Positions 43,852 to 52,761 are shown, numbered from the stretch's first letter. The stretch is DNA of 52,814 nucleotides from Fusobacteriaceae bacterium (GCA_031289425.1 JAITPM010000028.1:1-52814), one strand, 5' to 3'. The notes: generated by a model from the sequence alone, not told the origin. Program-made: numbers and translations.

Positions 43852-44808
43852 TCATTTTATAGAATCTGGAACCTTCCGTGTAGAATATTTTTTATTTAAT
43901 GCTAGTAAGATTGCATAGGTTTCCTTATCTATTTCTCCCGTGATATTATCCGGGTTAAAATGGCATTGAAAGGCATATAATACTCTTTTGCTACTTTCAT
44001 CCCATTGGTCATTAAGGTTTATGTTGTAGCCGTATTTAAAAAGCTCTATTTTGATTTCTTTTGGGGATACTAGTGCAAATTCTTCATCACTATACTTTTT
44101 TAAGAATTCAACCTTATCTTTTTCATTATACCAGGCACCTATATTATATTCTCTGTAAAGGAATTCCCAAGGGAATTTTGGACCTGGGTCAAATTTTCTA
44201 CTTGGAGCTATATCAGAGTGCCCAAGAATAAACTTTGGGTCAATGCCATATTGATTTATCAAATTTGTGAGTAAATATGCTACTTTTTTTATTTGATGGT
44301 CAGAATATGGAATATATTCTTCGATTGGTCTAAAAAACACACTTATAGGAGGACTATTTGCTACTTTTTCCATGCCCATATTTACTATCTCGATTCCGAT
44401 AGATGTATCATTTAGATTTTCTCTTCCGTAGAAAGAACTTAGTCCTGCATGCCATGAACGGCCATTTGGCTCGACCAACGAATATATCGGATCATCAGCC
44501 AGAGAAGTAATTAAATAGTGAGAACTCACATCTCCAAATACGAGAGAACGTTTTCCGACTTCATCATCAGTAGCAGTATAATGTAGAATAATTGATTTTA
44601 TCCTTTCATCTGCACCAGTCGCTTTATAGGTTTCATTATCTATTTTTAGATTGCTATCCCCTTCATAATCAGAGAGGTAACCACTAAAAACACTTGGGTT
44701 TCCATATTTATCGAAATAACTTTTTTCTTCATATGCATTTAAATATAGAGGTAAGAGTATAATATAAACAAAAAATACAAGGAACATTTTTTTCCTGTTT
44801 TTATACAA
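43852..44808 (-). CDS. Secreted N-acetylmuramoyl-L-alanine amidase (Amidase_2) with C-terminal peptidoglycan-binding domain
   Basis: A 318-residue exported protein with an N-terminal signal peptide (about residues 8-25). The amidase domain is of the AmpD/AmiD type: zinc ligand His in IILHYTATDD, SWHAGLSSFYGRENLNDTSIGIEIVN, and GHSDIAPSRKFDPGPKFPW with the second His and Asp ligands. Residues about 245-310 resemble a PG_binding_1 repeat (LNLNDQWDESSKRVLYAFQ). It removes stem peptides from glycan strands and follows the M15 gene on the same strand. Confidence 0.9.
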   Translation of the reverse strand: MYKNRKKMFLVFFVYIILLPLYLNAYEEKSYFDKYGNPSVFSGYLSDYEGDSNLKIDNETYKATGADERIKSIILHYTATDDEVGKRSLVFGDVSSHYLITSLADDPIYSLVEPNGRSWHAGLSSFYGRENLNDTSIGIEIVNMGMEKVANSPPISVFFRPIEEYIPYSDHQIKKVAYLLTNLINQYGIDPKFILGHSDIAPSRKFDPGPKFPWEFLYREYNIGAWYNEKDKVEFLKKYSDEEFALVSPKEIKIELFKYGYNINLNDQWDESSKRVLYAFQCHFNPDNITGEIDKETYAILLALNKKYSTRKVPDSIK

Positions 44809-44842
44809 TTTTTTATCACCCCGCTAAATTATCTTTTTATAT

Positions 44843-45352
44843 TTATCTTTTTCTGCTTTGCATCACTTGTCTTCTTTCATTTTTTCCACCCTTTCTAAAC
44901 CCAATATGAGCCCTATTACCTCGTGGATAGAATATAAGCTGATCGTATGAAAGAGAAGAATTTTTTATTTTATTAAATTCCTTTTTGACCTGACCTTTTT
45001 TTAGATAAAAGTCTACGGCTAATCCATCTTGATGAGCAGAAGAATCACTGCCACCTATTGCATTATTCACCTTAGGAGATCTATACCAACTGCTTACTCT
45101 TATAGGTCTTCCTAAAAGGTTTCTTACTTTATCCATTCTTTTGGCTGTTTCTATAATATTTTTTTTATGCAATGAATTTTTAGGATAATTATCTATGTGA
45201 TGTTTATTTGCATAATCACTATTGATTGCCTCTTGCATTGTAAAATATTGAGAAATTTTTTCATTCGAAGCCGTCCTTCTGCTACCGCCACTACAACCAA
45301 TTAGAATAATCGCCAAAATTATTCCAAAAAGCATTTGAAATTGTTTTTTCAA
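44843..45352 (-). CDS. Peptidase M15-family lipoprotein
   Basis: A 169-residue lipoprotein (lipobox LIGC, Cys about 20). The M15A-like domain shows SSWYRSPKVNNAIGGSDSSAHQDGLAVDFYL, where His and Asp are zinc ligands, and a third His in RAHIGF. Family members cleave peptidoglycan peptides (D,D- or L,D-carboxypeptidase). Its start overlaps the RNA methyltransferase stop by 4 bp, so the two are coupled. Confidence 0.85.
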   Translation of the reverse strand: MKKQFQMLFGIILAIILIGCSGGSRRTASNEKISQYFTMQEAINSDYANKHHIDNYPKNSLHKKNIIETAKRMDKVRNLLGRPIRVSSWYRSPKVNNAIGGSDSSAHQDGLAVDFYLKKGQVKKEFNKIKNSSLSYDQLIFYPRGNRAHIGFRKGGKNERRQVMQSRKR

Positions 45353-46137
45353 TTGGATCCTCCTTTATTATTTTTAAATTGTAATTCTTTCGATTTATAC
45401 AAAATTATTCCGCAAGCCACTGAAACGTTTAGAGATTCTGCCATACCATAAATAGGAATAATTATGTTTTCATCACAATTTTCTAAAAAAATATCTGATA
45501 CGCCATCGCCTTCATTGCCAAATATGAAAGCATTTTTTGTTTCTAATTGCATTTTTTCGTATGATACTGAGTTTTTGTTAATATTTGTAGCCAAAATTTT
45601 ATAATAATTATTTTTTAAAAGTTCAAGTATTTTTTCAGGATTCATAATAGTATAGTTTATATTCAGAATAGATCCCATAGAGCTTCTTACGACCTTTTCA
45701 TTAAATATGTCGACACAATTATTAGTCAAAATAATGTCTTTATATCCTACTGCATCTATTAATCTTATAATAGTACCCAAGTTTCCAGGATCAGATATTT
45801 TATCCAAGATGACGATATTATCAGAATAATCCGATAATTTTTCGTTTATATAATTATAAACAAATAATATACCTTGAGAATTTTTCTGAGTCGTTAATTG
45901 AGAAAAGATTTTTATAGGTACAGTTATTTTTTTACATTGTAAATTATTAAGTTTATAGTTATATTTTTCTGAAAAACTGACATTTTCCAATAATATAACA
46001 GCATTTGGAAGAATATCAAAATCTAGAAATTTTATACCTTCTGCAATGAAAAGTCTATCTATATCACGCCATTTTTTTAATTTTAATCTTTTAATTTTCT
46101 TTATGAAATTATTTTCTGAACTATATATAAATTCCAT
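45349..46137 (-). CDS. TrmH/SpoU-family RNA 2'-O-methyltransferase
   Basis: A 262-residue SPOUT enzyme. N-terminal substrate-binding domain about residues 1-95. The knotted domain carries motif 1 ISDPGNLGTIIRLIDAVG, motif 2 FIFGNEGDGVSD with IIIPIYG, and motif 3 AESLNVSVACGIILY. It methylates ribose in rRNA or tRNA with S-adenosylmethionine; the exact target is unknown. First of a three-gene minus-strand unit with the two wall hydrolases. The 290-bp divergent gap to the PotD-like gene is AT-rich without other clear features. Confidence 0.9.
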   Translation of the reverse strand: MEFIYSSENNFIKKIKRLKLKKWRDIDRLFIAEGIKFLDFDILPNAVILLENVSFSEKYNYKLNNLQCKKITVPIKIFSQLTTQKNSQGILFVYNYINEKLSDYSDNIVILDKISDPGNLGTIIRLIDAVGYKDIILTNNCVDIFNEKVVRSSMGSILNINYTIMNPEKILELLKNNYYKILATNINKNSVSYEKMQLETKNAFIFGNEGDGVSDIFLENCDENIIIPIYGMAESLNVSVACGIILYKSKELQFKNNKGGSN

Positions 46138-46428
46138 GATTCACCATCAATATTTCAAATTACTCTATTTAAATTATTATATCAAAATTACTATATTCAA
46201 ATTACTATAATAGTATATAATAAAAAAATACAAAATGCAAAATATATTTTTAAATGCATGGTAATGTATGGGGTAGATATTTTGTTTTTTTAATTTAATA
46301 TTTACATTGATAAATAAATGTAATATAATATGTTGTGATATTTTATAAAAAATGTATAAAGATATTGTTCAATTTTTTTTATTTATTAATTTTACAGATC
46401 AAAATATATTTTCAGAAGAGGAGTGAGA

Positions 46429-47454
46429 ATGTTAAAAAAAATTTTATTGGTTGGTTTATTAATTATTAGTTTGGTATCATGTCAAGAAAAAAAATCGGAA
46501 GATAAGACCCTGTATATTTATAATTGGGCCGAGTATATACCAACGGAAGTTTATGATCAGTTTGAAAAAGAAACTGGTATAAAAATCGTAGAAGATACCT
46601 ATTCTACTAATGAAGAACTATTTACAAAATTGAAAGCTGGTGGAGATGGATATGATTTAGTTATTCCTTCTGCTGACTATTATGAAATAATGATGAAAGA
46701 AAATATGCTCGAAAAATTGGATAAATCCAAGATTTCTACATTTAAGAATATAAATGGCGAGATCTTAAATAAATTACAGGAGTTTGATCCAAATAATGAT
46801 TATGGAATTCCATATGTTATAAATCCTACTGTAATTGCGATAAATACGAAATATGTGCATGACTACCCCACTGATTTCACTATTTTCGAAAGAGAAGATT
46901 TACGCGGCAGAATGACTTTGCTTGATGATATGCGGGAAGTAATGACAGCGGCACTTGCAATGGACGGGAATTTACAAACCACTAAAGAAGAGAGTGCTAT
47001 TGCTAAGGCGGCGGAGAGAGTAAAGGCTTGGAAAAAGAATATAGCGAAATTTGACTCTGAGTCTTTCGGAAAAGGATTTGCAACTGGTGAATTTTGGGTG
47101 GTGCATGGATATATAGATAATATTTCCAGAGAAATTGATGATGAAATGAAAGAAAATACAAAATTCATTCTTCCAACGACTGGAGCTGTAGCTTGTATAG
47201 ATTCCTTTGTTTTATTAAAGACTGCTCCACATAAAGATGCAGCCCACAAATTTATAGAATTTATTCATAGACCTGAAATATATGCTATTATAGCTGATTA
47301 TTTGAATTGCCCTTCTATAAATGTTCCGGCAGAGGAATTGATGAAGACTGAACCTGAATTTACTATTGAGGAAATTAACAAAGCTCAAATTTTACGTGAT
47401 ATATACGATACTTTAGAAATACAAAATAAGTATTGGCAAGAAATAATGCTATAA
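46429..47454 (+). CDS. Spermidine/putrescine-type ABC binding lipoprotein (PotD/PotF-like)
   Basis: A 341-residue lipoprotein. ATG 46429 is used (AGAGGAG 6 bases upstream); the GTG at 46423 overlaps that site. Lipobox LVSC. The mature protein begins TLYIYNWAEYIPTEVYDQFEKETGIK, the PotD signature, followed by GYDLVIPSADYYEIMM and the C-terminal polyamine-site region. It should bind putrescine or spermidine outside the membrane. The PotABC genes are not adjacent, so this is an orphan binding protein here. Confidence 0.88.
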   Translation: MLKKILLVGLLIISLVSCQEKKSEDKTLYIYNWAEYIPTEVYDQFEKETGIKIVEDTYSTNEELFTKLKAGGDGYDLVIPSADYYEIMMKENMLEKLDKSKISTFKNINGEILNKLQEFDPNNDYGIPYVINPTVIAINTKYVHDYPTDFTIFEREDLRGRMTLLDDMREVMTAALAMDGNLQTTKEESAIAKAAERVKAWKKNIAKFDSESFGKGFATGEFWVVHGYIDNISREIDDEMKENTKFILPTTGAVACIDSFVLLKTAPHKDAAHKFIEFIHRPEIYAIIADYLNCPSINVPAEELMKTEPEFTIEEINKAQILRDIYDTLEIQNKYWQEIML

Positions 47455-47506
47455 AAATATGTTATAAAAATTAATAAAGTATATAATACTATCTAAGGAG
47501 GAATAA

Positions 47507-48595
47507 ATGAAATTTTCTATAAAAAGAGAGGAATTAATAGAGATACTTACAGAATTTTCTAGTATTTTGAGAGAAAATCAAATTAAACCTATAGTTTCCG
47601 GTCTTCAAATCAAAGCTGAGGGTGAGACTATTACTTTTATTGGTACTAATCTAGAAGTTGAACTAATAAGAAAGACCAATGGCATAGTAGATGAAAGTGG
47701 GAGTATTGTTATAAAACCGGCTTTATTGTTAGAATATGCAAAATTGTTAGACGAAGAAACTGTGGAATTTTTATTGGAAGAAAGTTCTATCAGAGTTCAG
47801 AATGCTGTTTTTTCCACATTATTTAACGAAACATTTCCTCTTATTGCTGAGCCTAAAGGGAATATTGCTTTTACTATAAAAGGTGGAAGTTTAGTGAAAT
47901 ATTTTGAAAAAACAAAATTTGCTGCATCTCAATCTGTTGATAACCCCGCAATAAATTGTCTTAGAATGGTATTAAAATCAGATGAGCTTGCGTTAGTTTC
48001 TACTGATTCATATAGATTATTATATTTAAAAGAACCTATTACCTCAGAAATAGAGAGAGAAATCTCGATACCGATGGATTCTGTAAATATTATATGTAAG
48101 ATGTTAAAAGATTATGGTAACGACGTACAAATCGGATTTTTAGGTGATTTATTATTGGTAATATGGGAAAATGCTTATTTTACGAGCAAAACAATTGCAA
48201 TGCCATTTCCTGATTACAGATATATACTTGAGAACGCTAAGCATGATAAACGTATGGAATTTAACAGAGATGAATTAAAAGGTGCATTGAGACGTGTTAT
48301 AACTGTTGCTAGAACAAGTGTAGATTCGAAATTTGGTGCTGTGTTTGATTTTAGAGGAAAGACTGCTGTTATAAATGCTGTTTCCGGCAGAGCCAAAATT
48401 AATCAAAAATTAAATATGTTAAAGGATGGAGAAGATTTCAAAGCTTCATTAAACTGCAAATTTTTCTCTGAATATTTGGACAACATTAGCGATAATCCTA
48501 TTGTAATGGGTAAAAATGCAGCGTCTATGTTTGAAATAATCGAAACTGATAATCAAAATTACAGATATATATTGATGCCTTTGCAAATGCGATAA
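47507..48595 (+). CDS. dnaN: DNA polymerase III beta subunit (sliding clamp)
   Basis: A 362-residue DnaN with the three-domain clamp layout (about 1-120, 121-245, 246-362). N-terminal MKFSIKREELIEIL and IVSGLQIKAEGETITFIGTNLEVEL, TDSYRLLYLK in domain 2 and YRYILMPLQMR at the C-terminus are all typical. It forms a ring that tethers the polymerase. Neither dnaA nor recF adjoins it in this window, which differs from the common dnaA-dnaN-recF order. Ribosome site AAGGAGGA. One AGTCCGATAATT motif follows 7 bases after the stop. Confidence 0.93.
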   Translation: MKFSIKREELIEILTEFSSILRENQIKPIVSGLQIKAEGETITFIGTNLEVELIRKTNGIVDESGSIVIKPALLLEYAKLLDEETVEFLLEESSIRVQNAVFSTLFNETFPLIAEPKGNIAFTIKGGSLVKYFEKTKFAASQSVDNPAINCLRMVLKSDELALVSTDSYRLLYLKEPITSEIEREISIPMDSVNIICKMLKDYGNDVQIGFLGDLLLVIWENAYFTSKTIAMPFPDYRYILENAKHDKRMEFNRDELKGALRRVITVARTSVDSKFGAVFDFRGKTAVINAVSGRAKINQKLNMLKDGEDFKASLNCKFFSEYLDNISDNPIVMGKNAASMFEIIETDNQNYRYILMPLQMR

Positions 48596-48596
48596 G

Positions 48597-48614
48597 GTAT
48601 AAAGTCCGATAATT
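48597..48614 (+). repeat. AGTCCGATAATT motif 1, after dnaN
   Basis: GTATAAAGTCCGATAATT, with the core at 48603-48614. Eighteen bases are shared exactly with the inverted copy inside the recombinase gene. The following TATTTTATGTTTTAA makes this copy the most dif-like in shape. Confidence 0.8.
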
Positions 48615-48726
48615 ATTTTATGTTTTAATTATATATTTATTATATGTATAACATATAAAAATTATATTTGCTTTATTTCAGAAAAAATTGTATAGTTAGT
48701 AAATTAACTTTATAGGAGTAATTTAT

Positions 48727-48816
48727 ATGTCGAAAAAATTTTCTAGTTTTGTTTTAACAGATATAGTGTGTATGATGTGCATGTGTATGCTTATCATTTG
48801 TTTTGTATATCTATAG
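48727..48816 (+). CDS. 29-residue Cys/Met-rich membrane microprotein
   Basis: ATG 48727 lies 8 bases after AGGAG (48714-48718), a good ribosome site. The peptide has a short polar N-terminus (MSKKFSSFVLTD) and then a hydrophobic segment rich in Cys and Met (VCMMCMCMLIICFVYL), compatible with one membrane helix. An intrinsic terminator follows at 48903. Ribosome site, composition and terminator support a real small gene. Function unknown; metal or redox interaction of the clustered Cys is speculation. Confidence 0.6.
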   Translation: MSKKFSSFVLTDIVCMMCMCMLIICFVYL

Positions 48817-48902
48817 AAATAAACTAGAAGAATTGAAAAAGTTTTTTGAACTATGAATTGATAGATTATAATAATTTAAAAATTTATTATTAAAAATATC
48901 AA

Positions 48903-48935
48903 AAATACTTTGGAATTTTCTAAAGTATTTTTTTT
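48903..48935 (+). terminator. Terminator after the microprotein gene
   Basis: AAATACTTT pairs with AAAGTATTT around GGAATTTTCT-type loop, followed by eight T. It separates the microprotein from the M20 gene. Confidence 0.75.
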
Positions 48936-48983
48936 TATAAATATATATATTATAAAAAATATTATAAAATAGGAGTGAAAATT

Positions 48984-50189
48984 ATGAGTAAAGCAGAAAA
49001 TATTAGGTTAGTTGAATTTATTGATGAAAATAAAATTCAATTAATAACAGCATCAAAAGAAATTCATAGTAATCCGGAAATTGGAAATCAAGAATTTTTT
49101 GCTCAAAAAACTTTAGGAAAAGTATTAGAAGATAATAATTTTATAATAGAGTATGGGGTTGCTTCGCATAAAACTGGATTTATTGCTAAAAAAAGCTCAT
49201 CAAAACCTGGGCCAAAGATAGCATTCTTAGCTGAATATGATGCATTACCGACGATAGGACATGGATGTGGACATAACTTAATAGGAGTTGCCAGTGTAGG
49301 TGCCGGGATTGGAATCGGTTACCTCATAGAAGAATTGGGCGGAGAAGTCTATGTGTTCGGGACACCTTCAGAAGAAGGTGGCGACAATGGAAGTGCAAAG
49401 GCCACTTATGTGAATAAAGGATTATTTAATGAGATTGATGCTGCATTGATGTTTCATCCGGGTAATGGAAATTTCACGACACCGAATACTATAAGTGTTG
49501 AGCCGATAGATATAGAATTTTTTGGGAAGACGGCTCATGCGGCCAGTGCACCGGAACAAGGAATAAATGCACTTCATGCTTTGATACATTTTTATAATGT
49601 ATTGCATAGTTATCAGTTGTCAAAATTTAAGGATTTAAATATTCATGGGGTTATATTAGATGGAGGTAAAGCTCCCAATGTGATACCGGATTATGCTAGA
49701 GCAAGATTTTATCTACGTGCAAAAACTTCCTACGAAAGCAAAGAGGCTGTAGAGATAATATCGAAAAATATTTTACCCGGCATAGATCAAACTTTTGGGA
49801 CTAAATCAAAACTTACATATTTTCAAAATAGAGTAGATCATTTTATTTTAACACCCAAATTCGATGAATTATTCGGCCGAATATATGAAAAATTAACTTC
49901 TGAAAAAATTTATAGCAATGGATCAAAAAGTATAGGATCTACAGATGCATCTAATGTGAGCCATGTTATTCCTGTTATACATCCACATCTTGCTATAGGT
50001 GATGCATCTCTTACCGGACATACTATTGAATTTACAAATGCTGCGGCATCTGATAAAGGATTCGATACTCTTATATTAGCTTCCAAACTTTTGGGGCTTA
50101 CTGCGTTAGAATTATACAAAAATCCTGATAGTCTTTATGGTATAAAAGAAAATTGGATAGAGCAGAAAAATATAGATACACCTATTTAG
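48984..50189 (+). CDS. M20-family amidohydrolase (AbgB/carboxypeptidase-like)
   Basis: A 401-residue metallohydrolase. ATG 48984 is chosen with AGGAG 8 bases upstream. Motifs: IHSNPEIGNQE, LAEYDALPTIGHGCGHNLIG (metal ligands), GTPSEEGG with the catalytic Glu, MFHPG, and a lid domain starting EFFGKTAHAASAPEQGINALHAL. A late STDASNVSHVIPVIHP carries further ligands. It matches p-aminobenzoyl-glutamate/amidohydrolase types that hydrolyse N-acyl amino acids or dipeptides. A terminator hairpin follows. Confidence 0.9.
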   Translation: MSKAENIRLVEFIDENKIQLITASKEIHSNPEIGNQEFFAQKTLGKVLEDNNFIIEYGVASHKTGFIAKKSSSKPGPKIAFLAEYDALPTIGHGCGHNLIGVASVGAGIGIGYLIEELGGEVYVFGTPSEEGGDNGSAKATYVNKGLFNEIDAALMFHPGNGNFTTPNTISVEPIDIEFFGKTAHAASAPEQGINALHALIHFYNVLHSYQLSKFKDLNIHGVILDGGKAPNVIPDYARARFYLRAKTSYESKEAVEIISKNILPGIDQTFGTKSKLTYFQNRVDHFILTPKFDELFGRIYEKLTSEKIYSNGSKSIGSTDASNVSHVIPVIHPHLAIGDASLTGHTIEFTNAAASDKGFDTLILASKLLGLTALELYKNPDSLYGIKENWIEQKNIDTPI

Positions 50190-50228
50190 CATATAATTTA
50201 TTATATGATATAAAATACCCTCCTAATG

Positions 50229-50262
50229 GAAATAGACAATTTTAATTTTTAATTGTCTATTT
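50229..50262 (+). terminator. Terminator after M20 gene
   Basis: ATAGACAATT pairs with AATTGTCTAT around an AT-rich loop, followed by TTTCTCTT. Confidence 0.7.
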
Positions 50263-50303
50263 TCTCTTATATAAAAAATTATTTACATCTGGGTTTAACA
50301 TAT

Positions 50304-50460
50304 AATTTATTATTGAACGTATACATGTTTTGAGAATTAAATATATTTTTAAATAGTCCGATAATTATTATAATATATAAAAATTTATTATTGTACATAT
50401 ACATATCAAAGTATTTTTTTTAAAGTTTTAAATAGTCCGATAATTATTTTTAAAAGTAAA
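50304..50460 (+). repeat. Two ~79-bp tandem direct repeats in an AT-rich non-coding gap
   Basis: AATTTATTATTG occurs at 50304 and 50382. Each unit continues with a TATACAT-like sequence and ends with TTTTAAATAGTCCGATAATT (cores at 50355-50366 and 50434-50445). The middle parts have diverged. The whole gap 50190-51099 (910 bp) shows no ORF I can support; besides these repeats it holds several TATACATA-like 9-mers and two terminators. Confidence 0.7.
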
Positions 50461-50954
50461 ATTTCTGTTTTATAAATGTATACGGACAAAAATATAAAAA
50501 ATTTTAATTTTTTTATTTAATATTTATTTTTATTTCTGTTAATATACACTTAAGAAAATTATTACTTCTGTAAGGTAAAAATTAGATATTCAAAATTTTT
50601 TATTATAAACTAAAAATTAAATTCAATTTGCAAAGTTTTTTATATAAAAATATTGATTATCTTAAGTATTATTATAAAATTATACATTTATTTATAAATT
50701 ATCGTACTATATGATAATTAAAAAAATTTTTATATGATTTTCATTATTTTTATACATATACATAATTTTATTTTAAGATTATATAAATTTATAGTTTTAA
50801 AATATATCCTACACGAAAATTTTGGGAATAAAAGACATGTTTGTCCTTTCATTTTCAAAACTATAATAAAAAAATAAATATTTTGATATGGAAATAATAT
50901 GAAGGAGCTTATTTATAACAAAATAGTTTGTTGTATTATGTATATATATATAAA

Positions 50955-50988
50955 TAAAAAAATCCGATGAAATATATCAGATTTTTTT
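50955..50988. terminator. Hairpin with A/T flanks near the end of the 910-bp gap
   Basis: AAAAATCCGAT pairs with ATCAGATTTTT (one mismatch) around a GAAATAT-like loop. It could terminate the minus-strand gene at 51100-51663 or plus-strand reads. Confidence 0.55.
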
Positions 50989-51099
50989 AAGAATTCCCTA
51001 ATGATCGTTTTATCAGAAAATATTTAGCTTTTAATTGGTCATAAAATATAGTATAATTATGTAGAACTTAATATTTAGCGGAAGTCAATGCTCAAGAAT

Positions 51100-51663
51100 T
51101 CATTCATTTTCATTTTCAAAATTTCCTAAAACTTTTTGAAACGATTTTAAAAGTTTTTTATCACTTTTTATTATTGCATATTTTGTCAATAACCATTTTA
51201 ATTCATTATCGTTTATGTTTAATAATTTCTTTATGTGATATTCCAACAATTCTAGTTCTTGAGGTAAGATGCTCAGCCTATTTAGTCTATTAATTTCTTC
51301 TATTGAACCTTTACCATCAAAAAAGCTTATGATTTTTCTCCAATTAGATAGATAATTAGTTTTTCTGAGCAACAAGATTGATTTAAAATTTAATTCAGGC
51401 GGGTTGTCATAATTATTTCTTTTTAGATATGATTTAATTTCTTGATCATAAGAACTTGCTGAAAGCAGTTCGCCGGCTTTTTTAAAATACATTATCTTAG
51501 GTAATCGTTTAGTTTTACCTATTGATAGCAGATATTTTGAGAATGGAATTAATTTTACTTGATTAAAAAATTCTATTGCGTAAGAGTTAAAAGTATGTTC
51601 TGGGGGAATGAAACTATTTTCAATATTTTCTATCATGAGATTAATTAAATTAAAATCTATCAT
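51100..51663 (-). CDS. Hypothetical protein, 187 residues
   Basis: I do not recognise this protein. It is soluble-looking, helix-rich and charged, with motifs such as IPFSKYLLSIGKTKRLPKIM and LNINDNELKWLLTKYAI; no signal peptide or membrane helix. A ribosome site (GGGAGGT on the minus strand) precedes ATG 51663. It is divergent from the tyrosine recombinase, sharing a 105-bp promoter region that contains one AGTCCGATAATT motif, so the two may be co-regulated. It could be an accessory or target of the recombinase, but there is no direct evidence. Confidence 0.7.
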   Translation of the reverse strand: MIDFNLINLMIENIENSFIPPEHTFNSYAIEFFNQVKLIPFSKYLLSIGKTKRLPKIMYFKKAGELLSASSYDQEIKSYLKRNNYDNPPELNFKSILLLRKTNYLSNWRKIISFFDGKGSIEEINRLNRLSILPQELELLEYHIKKLLNINDNELKWLLTKYAIIKSDKKLLKSFQKVLGNFENENE

Positions 51664-51737
51664 ATGTACCTCCCTTTACATAGAATTATACATTAAATAA
51701 TTTATTTTTCAAGGATTTTTTTCTATAGGTATAAAAA

Positions 51738-51749
51738 AGTCCGATAATT
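51738..51749 (+). repeat. AGTCCGATAATT motif 4, recombinase promoter region
   Basis: The core is exact and stands 20 bases before the recombinase start, overlapping or flanking its ribosome site (AGAGGTG). Upstream sequence GGTATAAAAA resembles the GGTATAAA of the dnaN copy, with two extra A. Confidence 0.8.
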
Positions 51750-51768
51750 TTTTTAGAGGTGTTATAAT

Positions 51769-52761
51769 ATGAATATTAAAATAAAAGATAGTAATAGCTT
51801 GACTATTCCTAGAAAAAAAAGGACTAATAGGTCTACAGGCAGGAATATTTTTGAGGCATATAAATCTCCAAAAACTCTTGAAGACTATCAATTTTATTTA
51901 AAGAAATTTTTAAATTTTATCTATGAAGGTGATGCAAACATAAAGGGAGATGAGTTGATTTCTTTGATGACTGGTGTTACTGAAGATGATGTAAATGATT
52001 ATATTGTATATTTAATTGACGATAGAGCTTTAAAAAAAACTTCGATTAATAAAATTTTGTCTGCTATGAAATCTTTATATAAGGAATTGGAAAATTATGG
52101 TTACGATAACCCTTTTAAGAAAATTAAATTGTTTAAAGTCGCAAGGAACCTAGACCATATATTAAAACTTTCATTTGATGATATAAAAAAAATTATCGGA
52201 CTTTATACAGTTAATAACTTTAAGTCTTATAGAAATATCACAATATTTTATACTTTGTTTTATTCTGGAATGAGAAGTCAAGAATTATTGGATTTACAAT
52301 TTAGACATATAACAGAGAGAGATAACAATTATTTTATGAAATTAGAAAAGACTAAGAGTGGACGTGAACAATATAAACCAGTCCATGATGATCTAGTCAA
52401 AATACTTTATGAATATAAAAATTTTATACATAATTTATATTCTCTTGCGGATAAGCAACTGGAAGATACTTTTGTCTTTTCGAGCTCGGTCGTGAACAAT
52501 ACCAAACTCTCTTATAGAGCTCTCTATGATATCATTCAAGACATGGGAAAACTTATAGGCAAGAATATAAGCCCTCATAATATTAGGCATTCTATCGCTA
52601 CTGAGCTTTCTCTGAATGGTGCTGACCTGATCGAAATTAGAGATTTCCTTGGACATTCAGATACCAGAGTTACGGAAATATATATAAACGCAAAAAACAT
52701 TTTAGAAAAGCGAACTTTGGAAAAAATTCCAGATCTCCATATAAAGATGCAAGATGATTAA
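51769..52761 (+). CDS. Tyrosine recombinase / integrase (XerC/D-like)
   Basis: A 330-residue phage-integrase-family protein. The N-terminal SAM-like core-binding domain spans about residues 28-120. The catalytic domain has R169 (SGMRSQELL), Lys in the beta-hairpin (LEKTKSG, K194/K196), H270 and R273 (PHNIRHSIATEL), H296 (LGHSDTR) and nucleophile Y305 (VTEIYINA). All catalytic residues are present. The N-terminus has about 25 extra basic residues compared with XerC. It could be a chromosome-dimer resolvase, a DNA-inversion enzyme or an element integrase. Repeated 12-bp motifs surround and penetrate the gene. Confidence 0.92.
   Translation: MNIKIKDSNSLTIPRKKRTNRSTGRNIFEAYKSPKTLEDYQFYLKKFLNFIYEGDANIKGDELISLMTGVTEDDVNDYIVYLIDDRALKKTSINKILSAMKSLYKELENYGYDNPFKKIKLFKVARNLDHILKLSFDDIKKIIGLYTVNNFKSYRNITIFYTLFYSGMRSQELLDLQFRHITERDNNYFMKLEKTKSGREQYKPVHDDLVKILYEYKNFIHNLYSLADKQLEDTFVFSSSVVNNTKLSYRALYDIIQDMGKLIGKNISPHNIRHSIATELSLNGADLIEIRDFLGHSDTRVTEIYINAKNILEKRTLEKIPDLHIKMQDD
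52191..52208 (-). repeat. AGTCCGATAATT motif 5, inverted, inside the recombinase gene
   Basis: On the minus strand this reads GTATAAAGTCCGATAATT, identical over 18 bases to the copy after dnaN. It encodes part of KIIGLYT in the recombinase. Together with motif 4 it forms an inverted pair 0.45 kb apart. Confidence 0.8.

Noticed and set aside
45826-45837. A sixth copy of the AGTCCGATAATT motif in the RNA methyltransferase gene
   Set aside because: It reads AATCCGATAATT, one mismatch, within conserved coding sequence; treated as chance.
50304-50460. CRISPR array
   Set aside because: Only two units with diverged interiors and no constant repeat/spacer pattern or cas genes.
50190-51099. Chromosomal replication origin near dnaN
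   Set aside because: AT-rich and close to dnaN, but no cluster of TTATCCACA-type DnaA boxes and no dnaA gene; TATACATA-like words are expected in such AT-rich sequence.
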